DNA from: Candidatus Pantoea deserta
GTDB taxonomy: Bacteria > Pseudomonadota > Gammaproteobacteria > Enterobacterales > Enterobacteriaceae
Assembly (NCBI RefSeq): GCF_003813865.1
Contig: NZ_RMVG01000001.1
Span: forward strand, 248,001 to 312,000
Reading direction: 5' to 3'
DNA: 64,000 nt
Part shown: one piece after another, positions 14,420 to 24,306 of the stretch
Position numbering within the stretch: position 1 is the stretch's first letter
Layout: each line of letters starts with the position of its first letter
The notes under the pieces: model-generated
Database searches by the model: none
Seen by the model: only the letters and a program-made list of their open reading frames with translations
What the model was told of the DNA's origin: nothing
Made by a program: the position numbers and the translations under genes

Positions 14420-16189
14420 TTATGCCTGTACCAGTGGACCGGGGTTTTTCAGATACTGTTCCTTGATCGCCTGCGCCGCCATCAGGGTAATCGCGCCGAT
14501 GGTGTCGGTCGGGTTCGCCTGGAAGTTCTGCGGGAAAGCGTTGCCGCCCGGTACAAACACGTTATGCACGTCCCAGCTCTGCAAATACTTGTTCAGCGCA
14601 GAGGTTTTCGGGTTGTCGCCCATCACCGCGCCGCCCACGTTGTGGGTAGAGACGTATTTGGTCAGGTCGAAGTTGGCGTCCATCGGCAGGAAGCTCATGC
14701 TCATGCTGTCCGGATTCAGCTCTTTGCTGATATTGCCAACGATGCCTTTCAGATACTGTTGCAGCTTCAGCTCGTTCTGTTTCCAGTTAAACGTCATGCG
14801 CAGCAGCGGCTGTCCGCGGTGGTCGGTGTAGTTCGGATCGAGATCCAGATACACGTCGCGGTACGACTGGCAGGTCGTGGTAATGCTGATCTTCATAGAG
14901 TGGCCGTACCACTCTTCCAGACCCTCTTTATAACCCATGCCCCAGCTCGGCGTGCCTTTCGGCAGCGCGGTGCCGATCGGCGTACCGGTGGCCTGAGAGC
15001 TGTGGATCTTCGCGCCGCCGAGGAAGCCGAGACCCGGACCGTCGAAGTTGCCTGGAGAGATGTCATTGAACATCTGACCGGTCGCGCCTGCAGTCGCGTA
15101 GGGGTTGAAGTTTTTGTCCTTGAAGAACAGAGTCGCGCCGCCGTTCGACAGGAAGGCGTAGTTACGCCCTACCACGCCCTCTTCAGTGATCGGGTTGTAC
15201 GGCTTGCCGATGCCGGAGAGCAGCATCAGGCGCACGTTATACAGCTGGAAGCTGGAGAGCACGACGATTTTCGCCGGCTGGAATACTTCATTGCCGTCTA
15301 CGTCGTAGTAAATCACGCCTTTCGCCGTCTTTTTATCGTCGTGCAGCACCACTTTCACGACTTCCGCATGCACTTCGTAAGAGAAGTTCGGCATACGCTT
15401 CAGCGCATCCATCACGGCGGTCTGCGGTGACGCTTTGGAGTAGTTCAGGCATGGGTACTTCGAGCAGTAGCCGCAGTAGTTACAGGGCGCGATCTGGTTG
15501 CCGTACGGGTTTTTCCACGCGCGCGATACGCAGGCTGACGGGTTGGGGAACGGATGATAGCCCAGCTTCGTCGCCGCTTCTTTAAACATCACGTTGTTCA
15601 GCGTGTCATCCAGCGCAGGCAGCGGGTAAGGCTCAGAGCGTGGGCCTTCAAACGGGTCGCCGCCTTCGAGGATCTGACCGCGCAGGTTGCCGGTGTTGCC
15701 CGACTGACCGCAAATCAGCTCAAACTTGTAGTAGTACGGCTCGATCTCATCCCAGGTGAACGGGAAGTCCATCACGCGCATATCTTCCTGAAGAATGCCC
15801 GGTTTGTAAGCTTCGTCTACATAGGTTTTCAGCTTAAGGTCGGTAGGCGTCGGACGGATCAAAACCGCCGTCCAGTGCATGCCTGCGCCGCCTACGCCGG
15901 TACCCGGTGCGAACGCGCCCCATTTACGGGTCGGCAGCGCCGTCTGGGTGGTGTCATAACGGACGGTGACCGCCACCTCTTTCGGCGTGGCGAAAACTTT
16001 GTTACGCACGCTATAGGCGTATTCATCAGCCGGTTTCGGATAGGCGAAATCCGGGTAATCACGCTCGCCGCCGCGCTCTAACGCGCGCACTTCGAGACCT
16101 GCCAGCGCCAGTTCGATGCTCATCAGCGAGCCGGCCCAGCCGAGGCCGCAAACGACGACGTCGACTTCTTTTTTAGTAATCTGTGCCAT
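14420..16189 (-). CDS. Gluconate 2-dehydrogenase-type FAD (GMC) catalytic subunit
   Basis: This 589-residue flavoprotein is the large subunit that oxidises the sugar acid, probably gluconate to 2-ketogluconate. The FAD-binding Rossmann motif is at residues 11-25 (VVCGLGWAGSLMSIE), and the GMC C-terminal part includes VSTHNVGGAVMGDNP and VPGGNAFPQNFQANPT. The His in STHNVGG and the Asn in NFQANPT are the expected active-site pair. It has no signal of its own; relatives cross the membrane bound to the Tat-signal small subunit, which is encoded 34 bases upstream. Cysteines in NYCGYCSKYPCLNYSK may bind an iron-sulfur cluster, as proposed for related dehydrogenases. The stop and the next ATG are four bases apart. 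Confidence 0.88.
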   Translation of the reverse strand: MAQITKKEVDVVVCGLGWAGSLMSIELALAGLEVRALERGGERDYPDFAYPKPADEYAYSVRNKVFATPKEVAVTVRYDTTQTALPTRKWGAFAPGTGVGGAGMHWTAVLIRPTPTDLKLKTYVDEAYKPGILQEDMRVMDFPFTWDEIEPYYYKFELICGQSGNTGNLRGQILEGGDPFEGPRSEPYPLPALDDTLNNVMFKEAATKLGYHPFPNPSACVSRAWKNPYGNQIAPCNYCGYCSKYPCLNYSKASPQTAVMDALKRMPNFSYEVHAEVVKVVLHDDKKTAKGVIYYDVDGNEVFQPAKIVVLSSFQLYNVRLMLLSGIGKPYNPITEEGVVGRNYAFLSNGGATLFFKDKNFNPYATAGATGQMFNDISPGNFDGPGLGFLGGAKIHSSQATGTPIGTALPKGTPSWGMGYKEGLEEWYGHSMKISITTTCQSYRDVYLDLDPNYTDHRGQPLLRMTFNWKQNELKLQQYLKGIVGNISKELNPDSMSMSFLPMDANFDLTKYVSTHNVGGAVMGDNPKTSALNKYLQSWDVHNVFVPGGNAFPQNFQANPTDTIGAITLMAAQAIKEQYLKNPGPLVQA

Positions 16190-16223
16190 GATAATCCTGT
16201 CTCAAATACCTGATTCAACGCCG

Positions 16224-16952
16224 TTAAGCGCGCTCACCCAAAAGGCTGACCGGTCCCAGCGGATAAGGCACGTTGTGCTGCTTCACCCATTCAGTGAAGC
16301 TGGCGCGCGCGCCGGGGAAGCCGATGGCGATCCAGGCTTTCATGCCTTTGTTGCCGCCGTACATCGGATCCGCGAGATAACCGTGTTTGGTATCAGAGAG
16401 CAGCTGGCTAAAGAACTGTGACGCTTTCATATTAGGTTCGCCCAGCGCGGCGAAATCGATGCCGTTTTTGTTGAGTTTGGTCAACACGTCATCTTTCTCT
16501 TCCAGGGTGAGCTGCTGGAACGGCTTGTTGTAGGTGGTCTGTACCCACTGCGTCACCAGCTTGATGGCGGTGTGGTACATCTGCTGCGGGGTAAACGGAA
16601 TCTGATAGCCGAAAGTGGCGTCAGCATGCACGTTAAACGGACCTTGCAGATAGATTTCATCGCCGAACTCGCTGGTTTGCAGCTGCTGGTCGATGAAAAT
16701 CGGCACGTTGGTTTCCAGCGCGCCCGGCGCTTTGCCTTTGCCGCCTGCCGGGATCAGGCGATCGGTTGCGGCCAGAATAAACTGCCACTCGTCCGCGCTG
16801 AAGAAGCCCGGTTTATAGTCGGCCAGCTCTGGCGCGGCCATTTCAGCTGCCTGCGCCGCAGTCAGCCCTTTTAAAACCAGATCACTTAATGGCAATGCCA
16901 GTAAAGACCCGAGCAAAAACTTTCGTCTGGTGGTGGGTTTTTCAAGAAGCAT
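16224..16952 (-). CDS. Gluconate 2-dehydrogenase-type subunit 3, Tat-exported
   Basis: The small subunit (242 aa from the chosen start) carries the twin-arginine signal TTRRKFLLGSLLALPLSDLV and escorts the folded FAD subunit to the periplasm. The family domain covers FFSADEWQFILAATDRLIPA through the C-terminal GFPGARASFTEWV. I chose the ATG at 16952, which places RR at residues 8-9; a GTG at 17000 is possible and would add a 16-residue extension ahead of the Tat motif. Neither start has a strong ribosome site. It is the first gene of the operon, and the AT-rich upstream region up to 17533 must carry the promoter, with a Fur-like palindrome at 17269. Confidence 0.82.
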   Translation of the reverse strand: MLLEKPTTRRKFLLGSLLALPLSDLVLKGLTAAQAAEMAAPELADYKPGFFSADEWQFILAATDRLIPAGGKGKAPGALETNVPIFIDQQLQTSEFGDEIYLQGPFNVHADATFGYQIPFTPQQMYHTAIKLVTQWVQTTYNKPFQQLTLEEKDDVLTKLNKNGIDFAALGEPNMKASQFFSQLLSDTKHGYLADPMYGGNKGMKAWIAIGFPGARASFTEWVKQHNVPYPLGPVSLLGERA

Positions 16953-17533
16953 AGCCGCACGACTCTCACTTGCTATAAAAGTAATATATTTGTTAAACAC
17001 AAATCTTATCGGTTAATAACGCGGCAATATTAGGGATATAGATATTTCTAAATGTAAAAATAGAATTAAAAATGTTTTTTAGTGAAAAATTATCATTGTG
17101 TTAGCGGATGGTTGCAGGCAGGTAACAGGCTTTGAAAGCAGAAATTTCGCCTAAAACCCTATAATTGTCGGTGTTTAAGACGAAAAAAGAGGGGGTTAGC
17201 GGCTTTTTATTTGCGACGAGTGACAGTTTCATAAAATTATCAATTAAAAAAAATCATACTTCCATACAAGAGAATAATTCTCATCGGCAACCCTATATTT
17301 ATCTGTTTAGCGCGGCAATAAGAGCACGCCGGAAATGTGATCGTTGCTGAATGAAACTTTATTTCACCGCCGGGCAAAGACAAATTAGATTATTTGCTGA
17401 TAGCGCGCGGCAGCGGGTTAGCATTGCAGCGGATTCAGACGATTTTTTTATGCAAAGCTCAGAACAAAGCGGCATTTTGACTCGGTGATACTCCGGATAC
17501 AGTAGGTTTATCAACCACTCAGGATAAACCCCT
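16953..17533. other. Divergent AT-rich promoter region
   Basis: About 580 bases between the divergent dehydrogenase operon and the peptide-binding protein gene. Apart from the Fur-like palindrome at 17269-17283 I see no gene or clear repeat. Possible short frames here have no ribosome sites and look like chance. Confidence 0.5.
17269..17283. promoter_or_regulatory. Fur-like palindrome
   Basis: The 15-base sequence aGAGAATAATTCTCa matches the 7-1-7 Fur operator (tGATAATnATTATCa) at all but three positions and is symmetric around 17276. It lies about 320 bases before the dehydrogenase operon and about 250 before the peptide-binding protein gene, so its target is unclear. Confidence 0.35.
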
Positions 17534-19105
17534 ATGCGTCGCATTTTGCTTTTGATTTTGGGCGCGCTGGCATTCGCGCCCGCAGTACACGCCACTACGC
17601 CAAAAGACACGCTGGTGATCGCCGTGCCGCTCGACGGCATTATCAGTTTCGATCCGGCGGAAAGTTTTGAGACGGTCAGCAACAGCATCCAGCGTAATGT
17701 TTACCAGACGCTGGCAGAACCCAATAAAGACGATCCGCAAAAACTCTCTCCGCTGCTGGCGCGTAGCTGGCAGCAGGGCGCGACGCCTCACAGCCTGACG
17801 TTTAACCTGAATCCCGATGCGCATTTCGTCAGCGGCAATCCCGTGACGGCGCAGGACGTGGTGTTTTCGCTGACGCGTGCGGTGAAGCTCAATAAAGCCC
17901 CCTCTTTTATTCTCGGCGAGTTTGGCTGGACGCCTGACAATGTGGATAGTCAGTTTAGGGTGGTGAACGATCACCAGCTGGAGATCCGCTGGCCGGCGCA
18001 AATCGGTCAGGATCTGGCGCTGCGCCTGCTGACCGCGCCGGTCGGTTCGATCGTGGACAGTAAAACCGCGCTTCAGCATGCCAGCGGCGGCGACACCGGC
18101 AACGGCTGGCTGAAAACCCATTCGGCGGGTAGCGGCGCCTTCACTATCAAACAGTTTGTCCCGCTCCAGGCGCTGGTGCTGGAAGCGAATCCGCACGCCA
18201 GCCCGCAGCCGCACCTGAAACGCGTTCTGCTGAAAGGCGTCGCCGATGCCAGCACGCGCCGTCTGCTGGTGCAGCAGGGCGATGTGGACGTCGCCTATCA
18301 GCTGGGACCGGACCAGATTGCCGCCCTGAAGAGCGATGCGAATGTGCGCATCGACGCCTTTCCGTCGAGCCTGGTCTACTACCTCGGCTTTAATACCAAA
18401 GACGCGAAACAACCCGCGCTTGGCAATCCGGCGCTGTGGCAGGCGGCGCGCTGGCTGGTGGATTACGACAGCATCGCCAACCAGCTGCTTAAAGGTCAGT
18501 ACCGCATCCATCAGAGCTTTTTACCGGACGGCTTCGACGGCGCGCTAAATACTACCCCGTTCCATTACGACGTGGAAAAGGCAAAAGAGATTCTGAAGCG
18601 CGGCGGTATTGCGCCGGGCGCGCATATCGCCCTGACCGTGGTCAATCAGCCGCCCTATATCGACGTGGCGCAGGCACTACAGGCCAGCTTCGCCAAAGCG
18701 GATGTGAATCTGGATATTCAGCCGGTGGCGGAATCAGAGCTGTGGAGCAAGATGCGCGGCCGCGATTTCCAGTCCATCTTTATCTACTGGGGCGCAGACT
18801 ATATCGACCCTAATACTAACGCCAGCGCCTTCGCCTATAACGTGCCGGGCGGTTCGAAAACACTGGCCTGGCGCGTAGGCTGGGATATTCCTGAGCTGAG
18901 CGCCGAAACGCGCAAGGCCGCAGGAGAAAGCGATGCGACGCAGCGTCGCGCGATTTACACCCGGTTGCAGACTGAACTCCAGCAAAACTCGCCGTTTGTC
19001 ACCATCTTGCAGGGCGCGCAGCAGGTCGCGGTACGTAACAACCTCAGCAACGTTAAGCAGGGTATCGGCGTAAGCATGCTGCTACTGGACGAAGTGCAAA
19101 AGTAA
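17534..19105 (+). CDS. Peptide/nickel-type ABC solute-binding protein (SBP_bac_5)
   Basis: A 523-residue periplasmic binding protein with a signal peptide ([16 protein letters not shown]) and the family 5 layout shared with DppA and Opp[18 protein letters not shown] near the start, [33 protein letters not shown], and a C-terminal [18 protein letters not shown] region. It would capture a peptide or similar ligand for an ABC importer. There is no permease or ATPase gene beside it, so it is an orphan that must dock with a transporter elsewhere. AGGATAAACCCCT before the ATG gives a good ribosome site. A perfect 11-bp hairpin follows its stop. Confidence 0.85.
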   Translation: MRRILLLILGALAFAPAVHATTPKDTLVIAVPLDGIISFDPAESFETVSNSIQRNVYQTLAEPNKDDPQKLSPLLARSWQQGATPHSLTFNLNPDAHFVSGNPVTAQDVVFSLTRAVKLNKAPSFILGEFGWTPDNVDSQFRVVNDHQLEIRWPAQIGQDLALRLLTAPVGSIVDSKTALQHASGGDTGNGWLKTHSAGSGAFTIKQFVPLQALVLEANPHASPQPHLKRVLLKGVADASTRRLLVQQGDVDVAYQLGPDQIAALKSDANVRIDAFPSSLVYYLGFNTKDAKQPALGNPALWQAARWLVDYDSIANQLLKGQYRIHQSFLPDGFDGALNTTPFHYDVEKAKEILKRGGIAPGAHIALTVVNQPPYIDVAQALQASFAKADVNLDIQPVAESELWSKMRGRDFQSIFIYWGADYIDPNTNASAFAYNVPGGSKTLAWRVGWDIPELSAETRKAAGESDATQRRAIYTRLQTELQQNSPFVTILQGAQQVAVRNNLSNVKQGIGVSMLLLDEVQK

Positions 19106-19111
19106 TGCATC

Positions 19112-19139
19112 TGGCGCGCTGTCAGCCTACAGCGCGCCA
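19112..19139 (+). terminator. Hairpin after the peptide-binding protein gene
   Basis: TGGCGCGCTGT at 19112-19122 pairs perfectly with 19129-19139 around a six-base loop, six bases after the stop. No T-run follows, so it is a stable 3' end structure that may need Rho. Confidence 0.5.
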
Positions 19140-19245
19140 ACTTCAACAAGGCTTATATCGTCGCGCCGTTTCAGCGCAATCCTCTCACCGATCCCCGCAC
19201 CGCTTGCTATCCTTGAGGCAAGATCCTTTGCCAGAGAGAGTAAAT

Positions 19246-20748
19246 ATGACTGCCCCGCTGCTTATTGCCCAGACGCCCGACGTTAAGCTTCATCTGCTGC
19301 CTGCGATGGCCAACCGCCACGGTCTGATTACCGGCGCGACCGGTACAGGTAAAACCGTGACGCTGCAAAAGCTGGCTGAATCCTTCTCGGCTATTGGCGT
19401 TCCGGTGTTTATGGCAGACGTAAAAGGCGATCTGACCGGCGTCGCCGCAGAGGGCGAAGGCAGCGAGAAACTGCTGGCGCGCCTGGCGAAAATCGGCGTT
19501 ACCGACTGGCAGCCGCAGCGTAACCCGGTCGTGCTGTGGGATGTTTTTGGCGAGCAGGGCCATCCGGTGCGCGCCACCGTCTCCGATCTCGGCCCGCTGC
19601 TGCTGGCGCGCCAGCTTAATCTCAATGAGGTTCAGAGCGGCGTGCTGCAAATTATCTTTCGCGTCGCTGATGACCAGGGATTACTGCTGCTGGATTTCAA
19701 AGATTTACGCGCGATGACGCAGTATATCGGCGATAACGCGAAAAGCTTTCAGACCCAGTACGGCAATATCAACAGCGCCTCGATCGGCGCCATTCAGCGC
19801 GGGCTGCTGGCGCTGGAGCAGCAAGGCGCGGAACACTTCTTTGGCGAGCCGATGCTGGATATTCGCGACCTGATGCGCGTCGACAGCGCAGGTAAAGGCG
19901 TGATCAATATTCTGGCGGCGAACAGGCTCTGTCAGCAGCCGAAGCTTTACGCCACCAGCCTGCTGTGGCTGCTGTCAGAGCTGTATGAACACCTGCCGGA
20001 GGCGGGCGATCTGGCGCAGCCGAAGCTGGTGTTCTTCTTTGACGAGGCGCACCTGCTGTTTAACGATGCGCCGCCGGTGCTGCTGGAGAAAGTTGAACAG
20101 GTGATCCGTCTGATTCGCTCCAAAGGCGTTGGCGTCTGGTTTGTTACCCAGAATCCCGCCGACGTGCCCGACAGCGTGCTCGGCCAGCTCGGCAACCGCG
20201 TGCAGCACGCGCTGCGCGCCTTTACGCCGAAGGATCAGAAAGCGGTGAAGAGCGCCGCGGAAACCCTGCGCGCCAACCCCGCGATTAATACCGTCGAGGC
20301 CATTCAGGCGCTGGGTACCGGCGAAGCGCTGATTTCATTTCTGGATGAAAAAGGCAGCCCGTCCGTGGTTGAGCGCGCTATGGTGATCGCGCCCGGTTCA
20401 CGTCTGGGACCGGTCAGCCTTGATGAGCGCAACGGCCTGATTAATCACTCGCCGCTGGCAGGGAAATATGATGAGGAGATTGACCGTGAATCCGCCTATG
20501 AGAAGCTGCATCAGGGCGTAAAAGGCGCCAGCGAGCAGGCCAGCGCGCCGCAGGCAAAAGGCAATCAGGTCGAGGTCGATAACGGTATTCTCGGCGGGCT
20601 GAAAGACGCGCTGTTCGGGCATACCGGTCCACGCGGCGGCAAACATGACGGCATCGTACAGAGCGTGGCGAAAAGCGCCACGCGCCAGATCGCTAACCAG
20701 ATTATTCGCGGGGTGCTCGGCAACCTGCTGGGCGGGCGTCGTCGCTGA
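19246..20748 (+). CDS. yjgR: YjgR, HerA-like P-loop ATPase (DUF853)
   Basis: A 500-residue putative ATPase of the HerA/FtsK-related superfamily, same length as E. coli YjgR. Walker A is GATGTGKT (about residues 31-38), Walker B is [11 protein letters not shown] (about 260-270), and a sensor-like [13 protein letters not shown] follows. The C-terminus ends in a Gly-rich basic tail (GNLLGGRRR). The physiological role is not established; DNA or protein translocation is assumed from the family. The frame is open upstream to 19105, but similarity starts at the ATG at 19246 ([15 protein letters not shown]), preceded by AGAGAG, so the longer start is rejected. yjiN follows after 41 bases on the same strand. 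Confidence 0.88.
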   Translation: MTAPLLIAQTPDVKLHLLPAMANRHGLITGATGTGKTVTLQKLAESFSAIGVPVFMADVKGDLTGVAAEGEGSEKLLARLAKIGVTDWQPQRNPVVLWDVFGEQGHPVRATVSDLGPLLLARQLNLNEVQSGVLQIIFRVADDQGLLLLDFKDLRAMTQYIGDNAKSFQTQYGNINSASIGAIQRGLLALEQQGAEHFFGEPMLDIRDLMRVDSAGKGVINILAANRLCQQPKLYATSLLWLLSELYEHLPEAGDLAQPKLVFFFDEAHLLFNDAPPVLLEKVEQVIRLIRSKGVGVWFVTQNPADVPDSVLGQLGNRVQHALRAFTPKDQKAVKSAAETLRANPAINTVEAIQALGTGEALISFLDEKGSPSVVERAMVIAPGSRLGPVSLDERNGLINHSPLAGKYDEEIDRESAYEKLHQGVKGASEQASAPQAKGNQVEVDNGILGGLKDALFGHTGPRGGKHDGIVQSVAKSATRQIANQIIRGVLGNLLGGRRR

Positions 20749-20789
20749 GGTTATTCCCGCAGCGGTTTCGCCTCTGCTAAGCTGTGTAA

Positions 20790-22070
20790 ATGGATAAATT
20801 ACGCGAACTTAAACGGACAAAACGTCTGGCGCTGGGGCTGCTGCTGCTGGCGGCCGCTACTTTTATCGTCACGCTCTTTCTGCCGCCCGGCTTCTGGGTC
20901 AGCGGCGTGAAGGCGATTGCTGAAGCGGCGATGGTCGGCGCGCTGGCTGACTGGTTCGCCGTAGTGGCGCTGTTTCGCCGCGTCCCGGTCCCCTTCGTCT
21001 CCCGGCATACGGCGATTATTCCGCGCAATAAAGACCGTATCGGCGATAACCTTGGCCGCTTCGTTCAGGAAAAATTCCTCGATACCGACTCGCTGCTGGC
21101 GCTTATTCGCCGTCACGATCCGGCGCAGATGCTGGCGCAGTGGCTTAACGCGCCGGGCAACGCCGATCGCATCGGACGGCATCTGTTGCAGGTGATGCGC
21201 GGATTTCTCGACTTCACCGATGACGCGCGTATTCAGGCCTTTATGCGCCGGGCGGTGCATCGCGCCATCGATAAGGTCGATCTTTCGCAGACCAGCGCCG
21301 TGCTGCTGGAAAGCCTGACGAAAAACAACCGACATCAGGAGCTGCTGGATGCGGCGGTAGAGCAGCTGCTGCGCCTGCTGCATAAGCCCGCCACGCGCGA
21401 TTTTATCGCCATGCAAATTGTGCGCTGGCTGAAGCGCGAACACCCGATTAAAGCCAAAATGCTGCCCACCGAATGGCTGGGCGAGCACAGTGCGGAGCTG
21501 GTCGCTAACGCGGTGGACTCGGTGCTGGATGACGTGGCCGCCGATCAGGGTCATGAGCTGCGCCTGGGCTTTAATCGCGCGGTCGATCGGCTGATTGACA
21601 AGCTAAAGCACGATCCTGAGATGGCCGCGCGCGCCGAAGAGATTAAACGCTGGATAAAAGAAGACGCCTCGCTCAACCGCTATATCGGCGAGCTGTGGAA
21701 CGATCTGCGCGCCTGGCTAAAAATCGATCTCAACAGCGAGGATTCACGCGTGCAGGAGAAGGTGCGTCAGGCGGCGCTGTGGCTGGGCGAGAACCTGGCG
21801 CGCGACGATGCGCTGCGCGCCTCAATGAATCGTCATCTTGAGGATGCCGCGCGCAGCGTCGCGCCGGAGTTCGCCGCTTTTCTCACGCGCCATATCAGCG
21901 ATACCGTGAAAAGCTGGGACGCACGCGATATGTCACAGCAGATTGAGCTGAATATCGGCAAGGATTTACAGTTTATCCGCATCAACGGCACGCTGGTTGG
22001 CGGCACTATCGGGCTGATTCTCTATCTGCTGTCGCAGCTTCCAGCGCTGTTGCCGCTGCTGGCGCGTTAA
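20790..22070 (+). CDS. yjiN: YjiN, DUF445 inner membrane protein
   Basis: A 426-residue protein identical in length to E. coli YjiN and similar throughout. Membrane segments lie at the N-terminus ([20 protein letters not shown] and [20 protein letters not shown]) and at the extreme C-terminus ([19 protein letters not shown]), with a long helical soluble domain between them. The [14 protein letters not shown] and [12 protein letters not shown] motifs are the family signature. Function unknown; an envelope-anchored scaffold is plausible. The start follows AGCTGTGTAA with a poor ribosome site. A strong terminator follows, which closes the yjgR-yjiN stretch. Confidence 0.88.
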   Translation: MDKLRELKRTKRLALGLLLLAAATFIVTLFLPPGFWVSGVKAIAEAAMVGALADWFAVVALFRRVPVPFVSRHTAIIPRNKDRIGDNLGRFVQEKFLDTDSLLALIRRHDPAQMLAQWLNAPGNADRIGRHLLQVMRGFLDFTDDARIQAFMRRAVHRAIDKVDLSQTSAVLLESLTKNNRHQELLDAAVEQLLRLLHKPATRDFIAMQIVRWLKREHPIKAKMLPTEWLGEHSAELVANAVDSVLDDVAADQGHELRLGFNRAVDRLIDKLKHDPEMAARAEEIKRWIKEDASLNRYIGELWNDLRAWLKIDLNSEDSRVQEKVRQAALWLGENLARDDALRASMNRHLEDAARSVAPEFAAFLTRHISDTVKSWDARDMSQQIELNIGKDLQFIRINGTLVGGTIGLILYLLSQLPALLPLLAR

Positions 22071-22090
22071 AACCCCGTAAGGCGACAGAC

Positions 22091-22120
22091 AGAACCCGCT
22101 TTATAAGGCGGGTTCTTTTA
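22091..22120 (+). terminator. Intrinsic terminator after yjiN
   Basis: AGAACCCGC (22091-22099) pairs with GCGGGTTCT (22108-22116) and is followed by TTTATTAT. This is a standard Rho-independent terminator. Confidence 0.85.
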
Positions 22121-22155
22121 TTATGTTGGCCAGTGTGGGTATCGGCTTCAGAGGG

Positions 22156-23076
22156 TTAATGGTCGCCGAGGCGATCGAGTTCTTCTTCCGTCAGCCCGGT
22201 AGCCTGCAAGATGGTGTCGCGCGGCAGTTGCATTTTCAGCAGGCTGCGTGCGACGTCGAGTTTGCCCTTGAGCTCGCCTTCAAGTATCCCTTCCCGTTTG
22301 CCCTTTAGCTCGCCTTCCTGCCTGAGTTGTTCTGCAATCGTCATCAATGGGACCTCCTGTTGCGGCATTCGCTGCGCCAGTTCGCGAACAAAGGCGCTGG
22401 CATCTGTGGTTTCGCCTGCCTGAATAATATAGTTTACCAGCGAGAGTGTTTGTGATGAAGATTTGTCCGCCTGCCAGGCTGCTACCAACAGGTCCATTAT
22501 CTCTGCTAAATCGCGCTGGCGAATATGTTTTTGCAACAGCGTCAGCGCCGCCATACGGCGATGCCGCACGATTTCATCGTCAGGAATAACGGTGACGTCG
22601 ACCAGCGGAAAAGCCTTGCCGTAAAGGGCGGCGGCCAGCGCCGGGTCGCTGAACCCGTCCAGCCAGCAGGTTGAATATGGATAAGGGCTGCGCTGACCGG
22701 CGTAAAACAGCACCGGTATCACCAGCGGCAGCCTCTTATGTCCGGCGTCGAGGTGGCGCTTCATCGCCGCCACCGCGTAGCGCAGCAGCCGAAATGCCAT
22801 CTGTTTATCCGGCGTCGACTGATGCTCAATCAGCACCTGCACATAGCCGTCGTCGCCGCTGCGGGTTTTCATGCTGTAGAGCACGTCGCTGAAGTAAGGG
22901 CGCAGATCATCTTCCACAAAAGAGCCGGAGGCCAGCCTGAGCGTGCTGAGGTCGCAGAGCGCAAGGAGTTGCGGCGGAAGGTGAATTTCCATAAAGTCGC
23001 GCGCCACGTCCGGCTGGCTGAGAAGCTGTCGGAAGACGGCGTCGTGCGGGGTCGGCGTACTCTTTTGCTTCTTCAT
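22156..23076 (-). CDS. Rpn-family recombination-promoting nuclease (YhgA-like, PD-(D/E)XK)
   Basis: The 306-residue protein belongs to the Rpn/YhgA family, described as transposase-like nucleases that promote RecA-independent recombination. The N-terminal PD-(D/E)XK domain is recognisable as HDAVFRQLLSQPDVARDF, DLRPYFSDVLYSMKT (motif Asp) and VQVLIEHQST (E-x-Q in place of E-x-K, usual for the family). The C-terminal part has the repeated EGELKGKREG / EGELKGKLD pattern typical of these proteins. The start at 23076 with AGGAAAG directly before the ATG is preferred over an open extension to 23190. It sits between yjiN and lptG, convergent with yjiN. These genes multiply and move in genomes, so similar copies elsewhere are likely. 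Confidence 0.85.
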   Translation of the reverse strand: MKKQKSTPTPHDAVFRQLLSQPDVARDFMEIHLPPQLLALCDLSTLRLASGSFVEDDLRPYFSDVLYSMKTRSGDDGYVQVLIEHQSTPDKQMAFRLLRYAVAAMKRHLDAGHKRLPLVIPVLFYAGQRSPYPYSTCWLDGFSDPALAAALYGKAFPLVDVTVIPDDEIVRHRRMAALTLLQKHIRQRDLAEIMDLLVAAWQADKSSSQTLSLVNYIIQAGETTDASAFVRELAQRMPQQEVPLMTIAEQLRQEGELKGKREGILEGELKGKLDVARSLLKMQLPRDTILQATGLTEEELDRLGDH

Positions 23077-23180
23077 CTTTCCTGGCTCTGAAAAAAACCT
23101 GCGCAGAGCCTGGCATAGCTGAGAAAAACAGTCATTAGCGACACCGGTAAAAATACGCTTTTTCAGCGAGTTATAAGAGC

Positions 23181-23201
23181 GAGGCCGCAAATTGCGGCCT
23201 C
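23181..23201 (-). terminator. Hairpin after lptG
   Basis: GAGGCCGC at 23181-23188 pairs with GCGGCCTC at 23194-23201, 29 bases beyond the lptG stop. There is no T-run on the minus strand, so it is a likely but not classic transcription end. Confidence 0.5.
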
Positions 23202-23229
23202 ACTTTTGCTACTGCGTCGCTGCCCGGAC

Positions 23230-24306
23230 TTAGCGCCGCTTAATCAGCAGGAACAAGCTAATGGCGAAGAACGCCGCGCTGGGCAGAATAGCGCCCATAA
23301 TCGGCGGCAGCCCGTATACCAGGCTGAGCGGACCGAAGATCTGGTCCAGTACGTAGAACAGAAAGCCAAAGCTGATGCCGGTCACCACGCGCACGCCCAT
23401 CGACACGCTGCGCAGCGGGCCGAAGATAAACGACAGCGCCATCAGCATCATCACCGCCACCGACAGCGGCTGGAAAATCTTGCTCCACATATTGAGTCGA
23501 TAGCGTCCCGACTCCTGGCCGCTCTGCGTCAGATACTTGCTGTAGTTGTAGAGGCCGCGAATCGACAACGCGTCGGGATCCAGCGCCACCACGCCAAGCT
23601 TGTCCGGCGTCAGATTGGTTTTCCATTCGCCGCCGAGGCTTTGCGAACCGCTAATCTGCTTTGGATCGTTCAAGTCGGACTCATCGACCTGCGCCAGATT
23701 CCAGCGCTTGTGGTTCTGATCCCAGGTGGCGCTGGCGGCGTAGCGCACGCTTTTCAGGCGACGATCGTCGCTGAAGTTATAGATACTGACGCCGTCGAGC
23801 TGGTTATCGCCGCGCACCCGTTCAATGTAGATGAAGTTGTTGCCATCCTTCGCCCACAGGCCGTTCTGCGTGGAGACCAGCGCGCCGCCGTAGAGCTGCG
23901 TCGCGCGGTAGTTGCGCGCCATCTGTTCGCCCGCAGGCGCAAGAAACTCGCCGATCGCCATGGTCAGCAGCACCAGCGGAATCGCCGTTTTCATCACTGA
24001 CAGCGCGACCTGCATGCGGGTAAAGCCCGCCGCCTGCATCACCACCAGCTCGCTGCGCTGCGCCAGCGTGCCAAGCCCCAGCAGCGCGCCAAGCAGCGCC
24101 GCCATCGGGAAGAAAATCTCAATATCTTTCGGCACGCTGAGCAGCGTGTAGTAACCGGCGGCAAGCGCGGTGTACGCGCCCTGCCCGGTCTTGCGCAGCT
24201 GATCGACGAACTTGATGATGCCAGAGAGCGACACCAGCATGAACAGCGTCAGCATAATGGTATTGAAAATGGTTTTACCGATATAACGGTCGAGAACGCG
24301 AAACAT
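23230..24306 (-). CDS. lptG: LptG, LPS export ABC transporter permease
   Basis: LptG and LptF form the membrane part of the LptB2FG machine that extracts lipopolysaccharide from the inner membrane and pushes it onto the LptC-LptA bridge. The 358-residue protein has three N-terminal membrane spans, a periplasmic beta-jellyroll (about residues 130-270) and three C-terminal spans. The coupling region FFPMAALLGALLGLGTLAQRSELVVM matches E. coli LptG. The ATG at 24306 shares its A with the lptF stop (TGATG), which means translational coupling; an upstream extension in the same frame is rejected. Essential in enterobacteria. Confidence 0.95.
   Translation of the reverse strand: MFRVLDRYIGKTIFNTIMLTLFMLVSLSGIIKFVDQLRKTGQGAYTALAAGYYTLLSVPKDIEIFFPMAALLGALLGLGTLAQRSELVVMQAAGFTRMQVALSVMKTAIPLVLLTMAIGEFLAPAGEQMARNYRATQLYGGALVSTQNGLWAKDGNNFIYIERVRGDNQLDGVSIYNFSDDRRLKSVRYAASATWDQNHKRWNLAQVDESDLNDPKQISGSQSLGGEWKTNLTPDKLGVVALDPDALSIRGLYNYSKYLTQSGQESGRYRLNMWSKIFQPLSVAVMMLMALSFIFGPLRSVSMGVRVVTGISFGFLFYVLDQIFGPLSLVYGLPPIMGAILPSAAFFAISLFLLIKRR

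Noticed and set aside
19105-19245. N-terminal extension of YjgR
   Set aside because: Crosses the hairpin after the preceding gene; the sequence has no similarity to YjgR, which starts at 19246.
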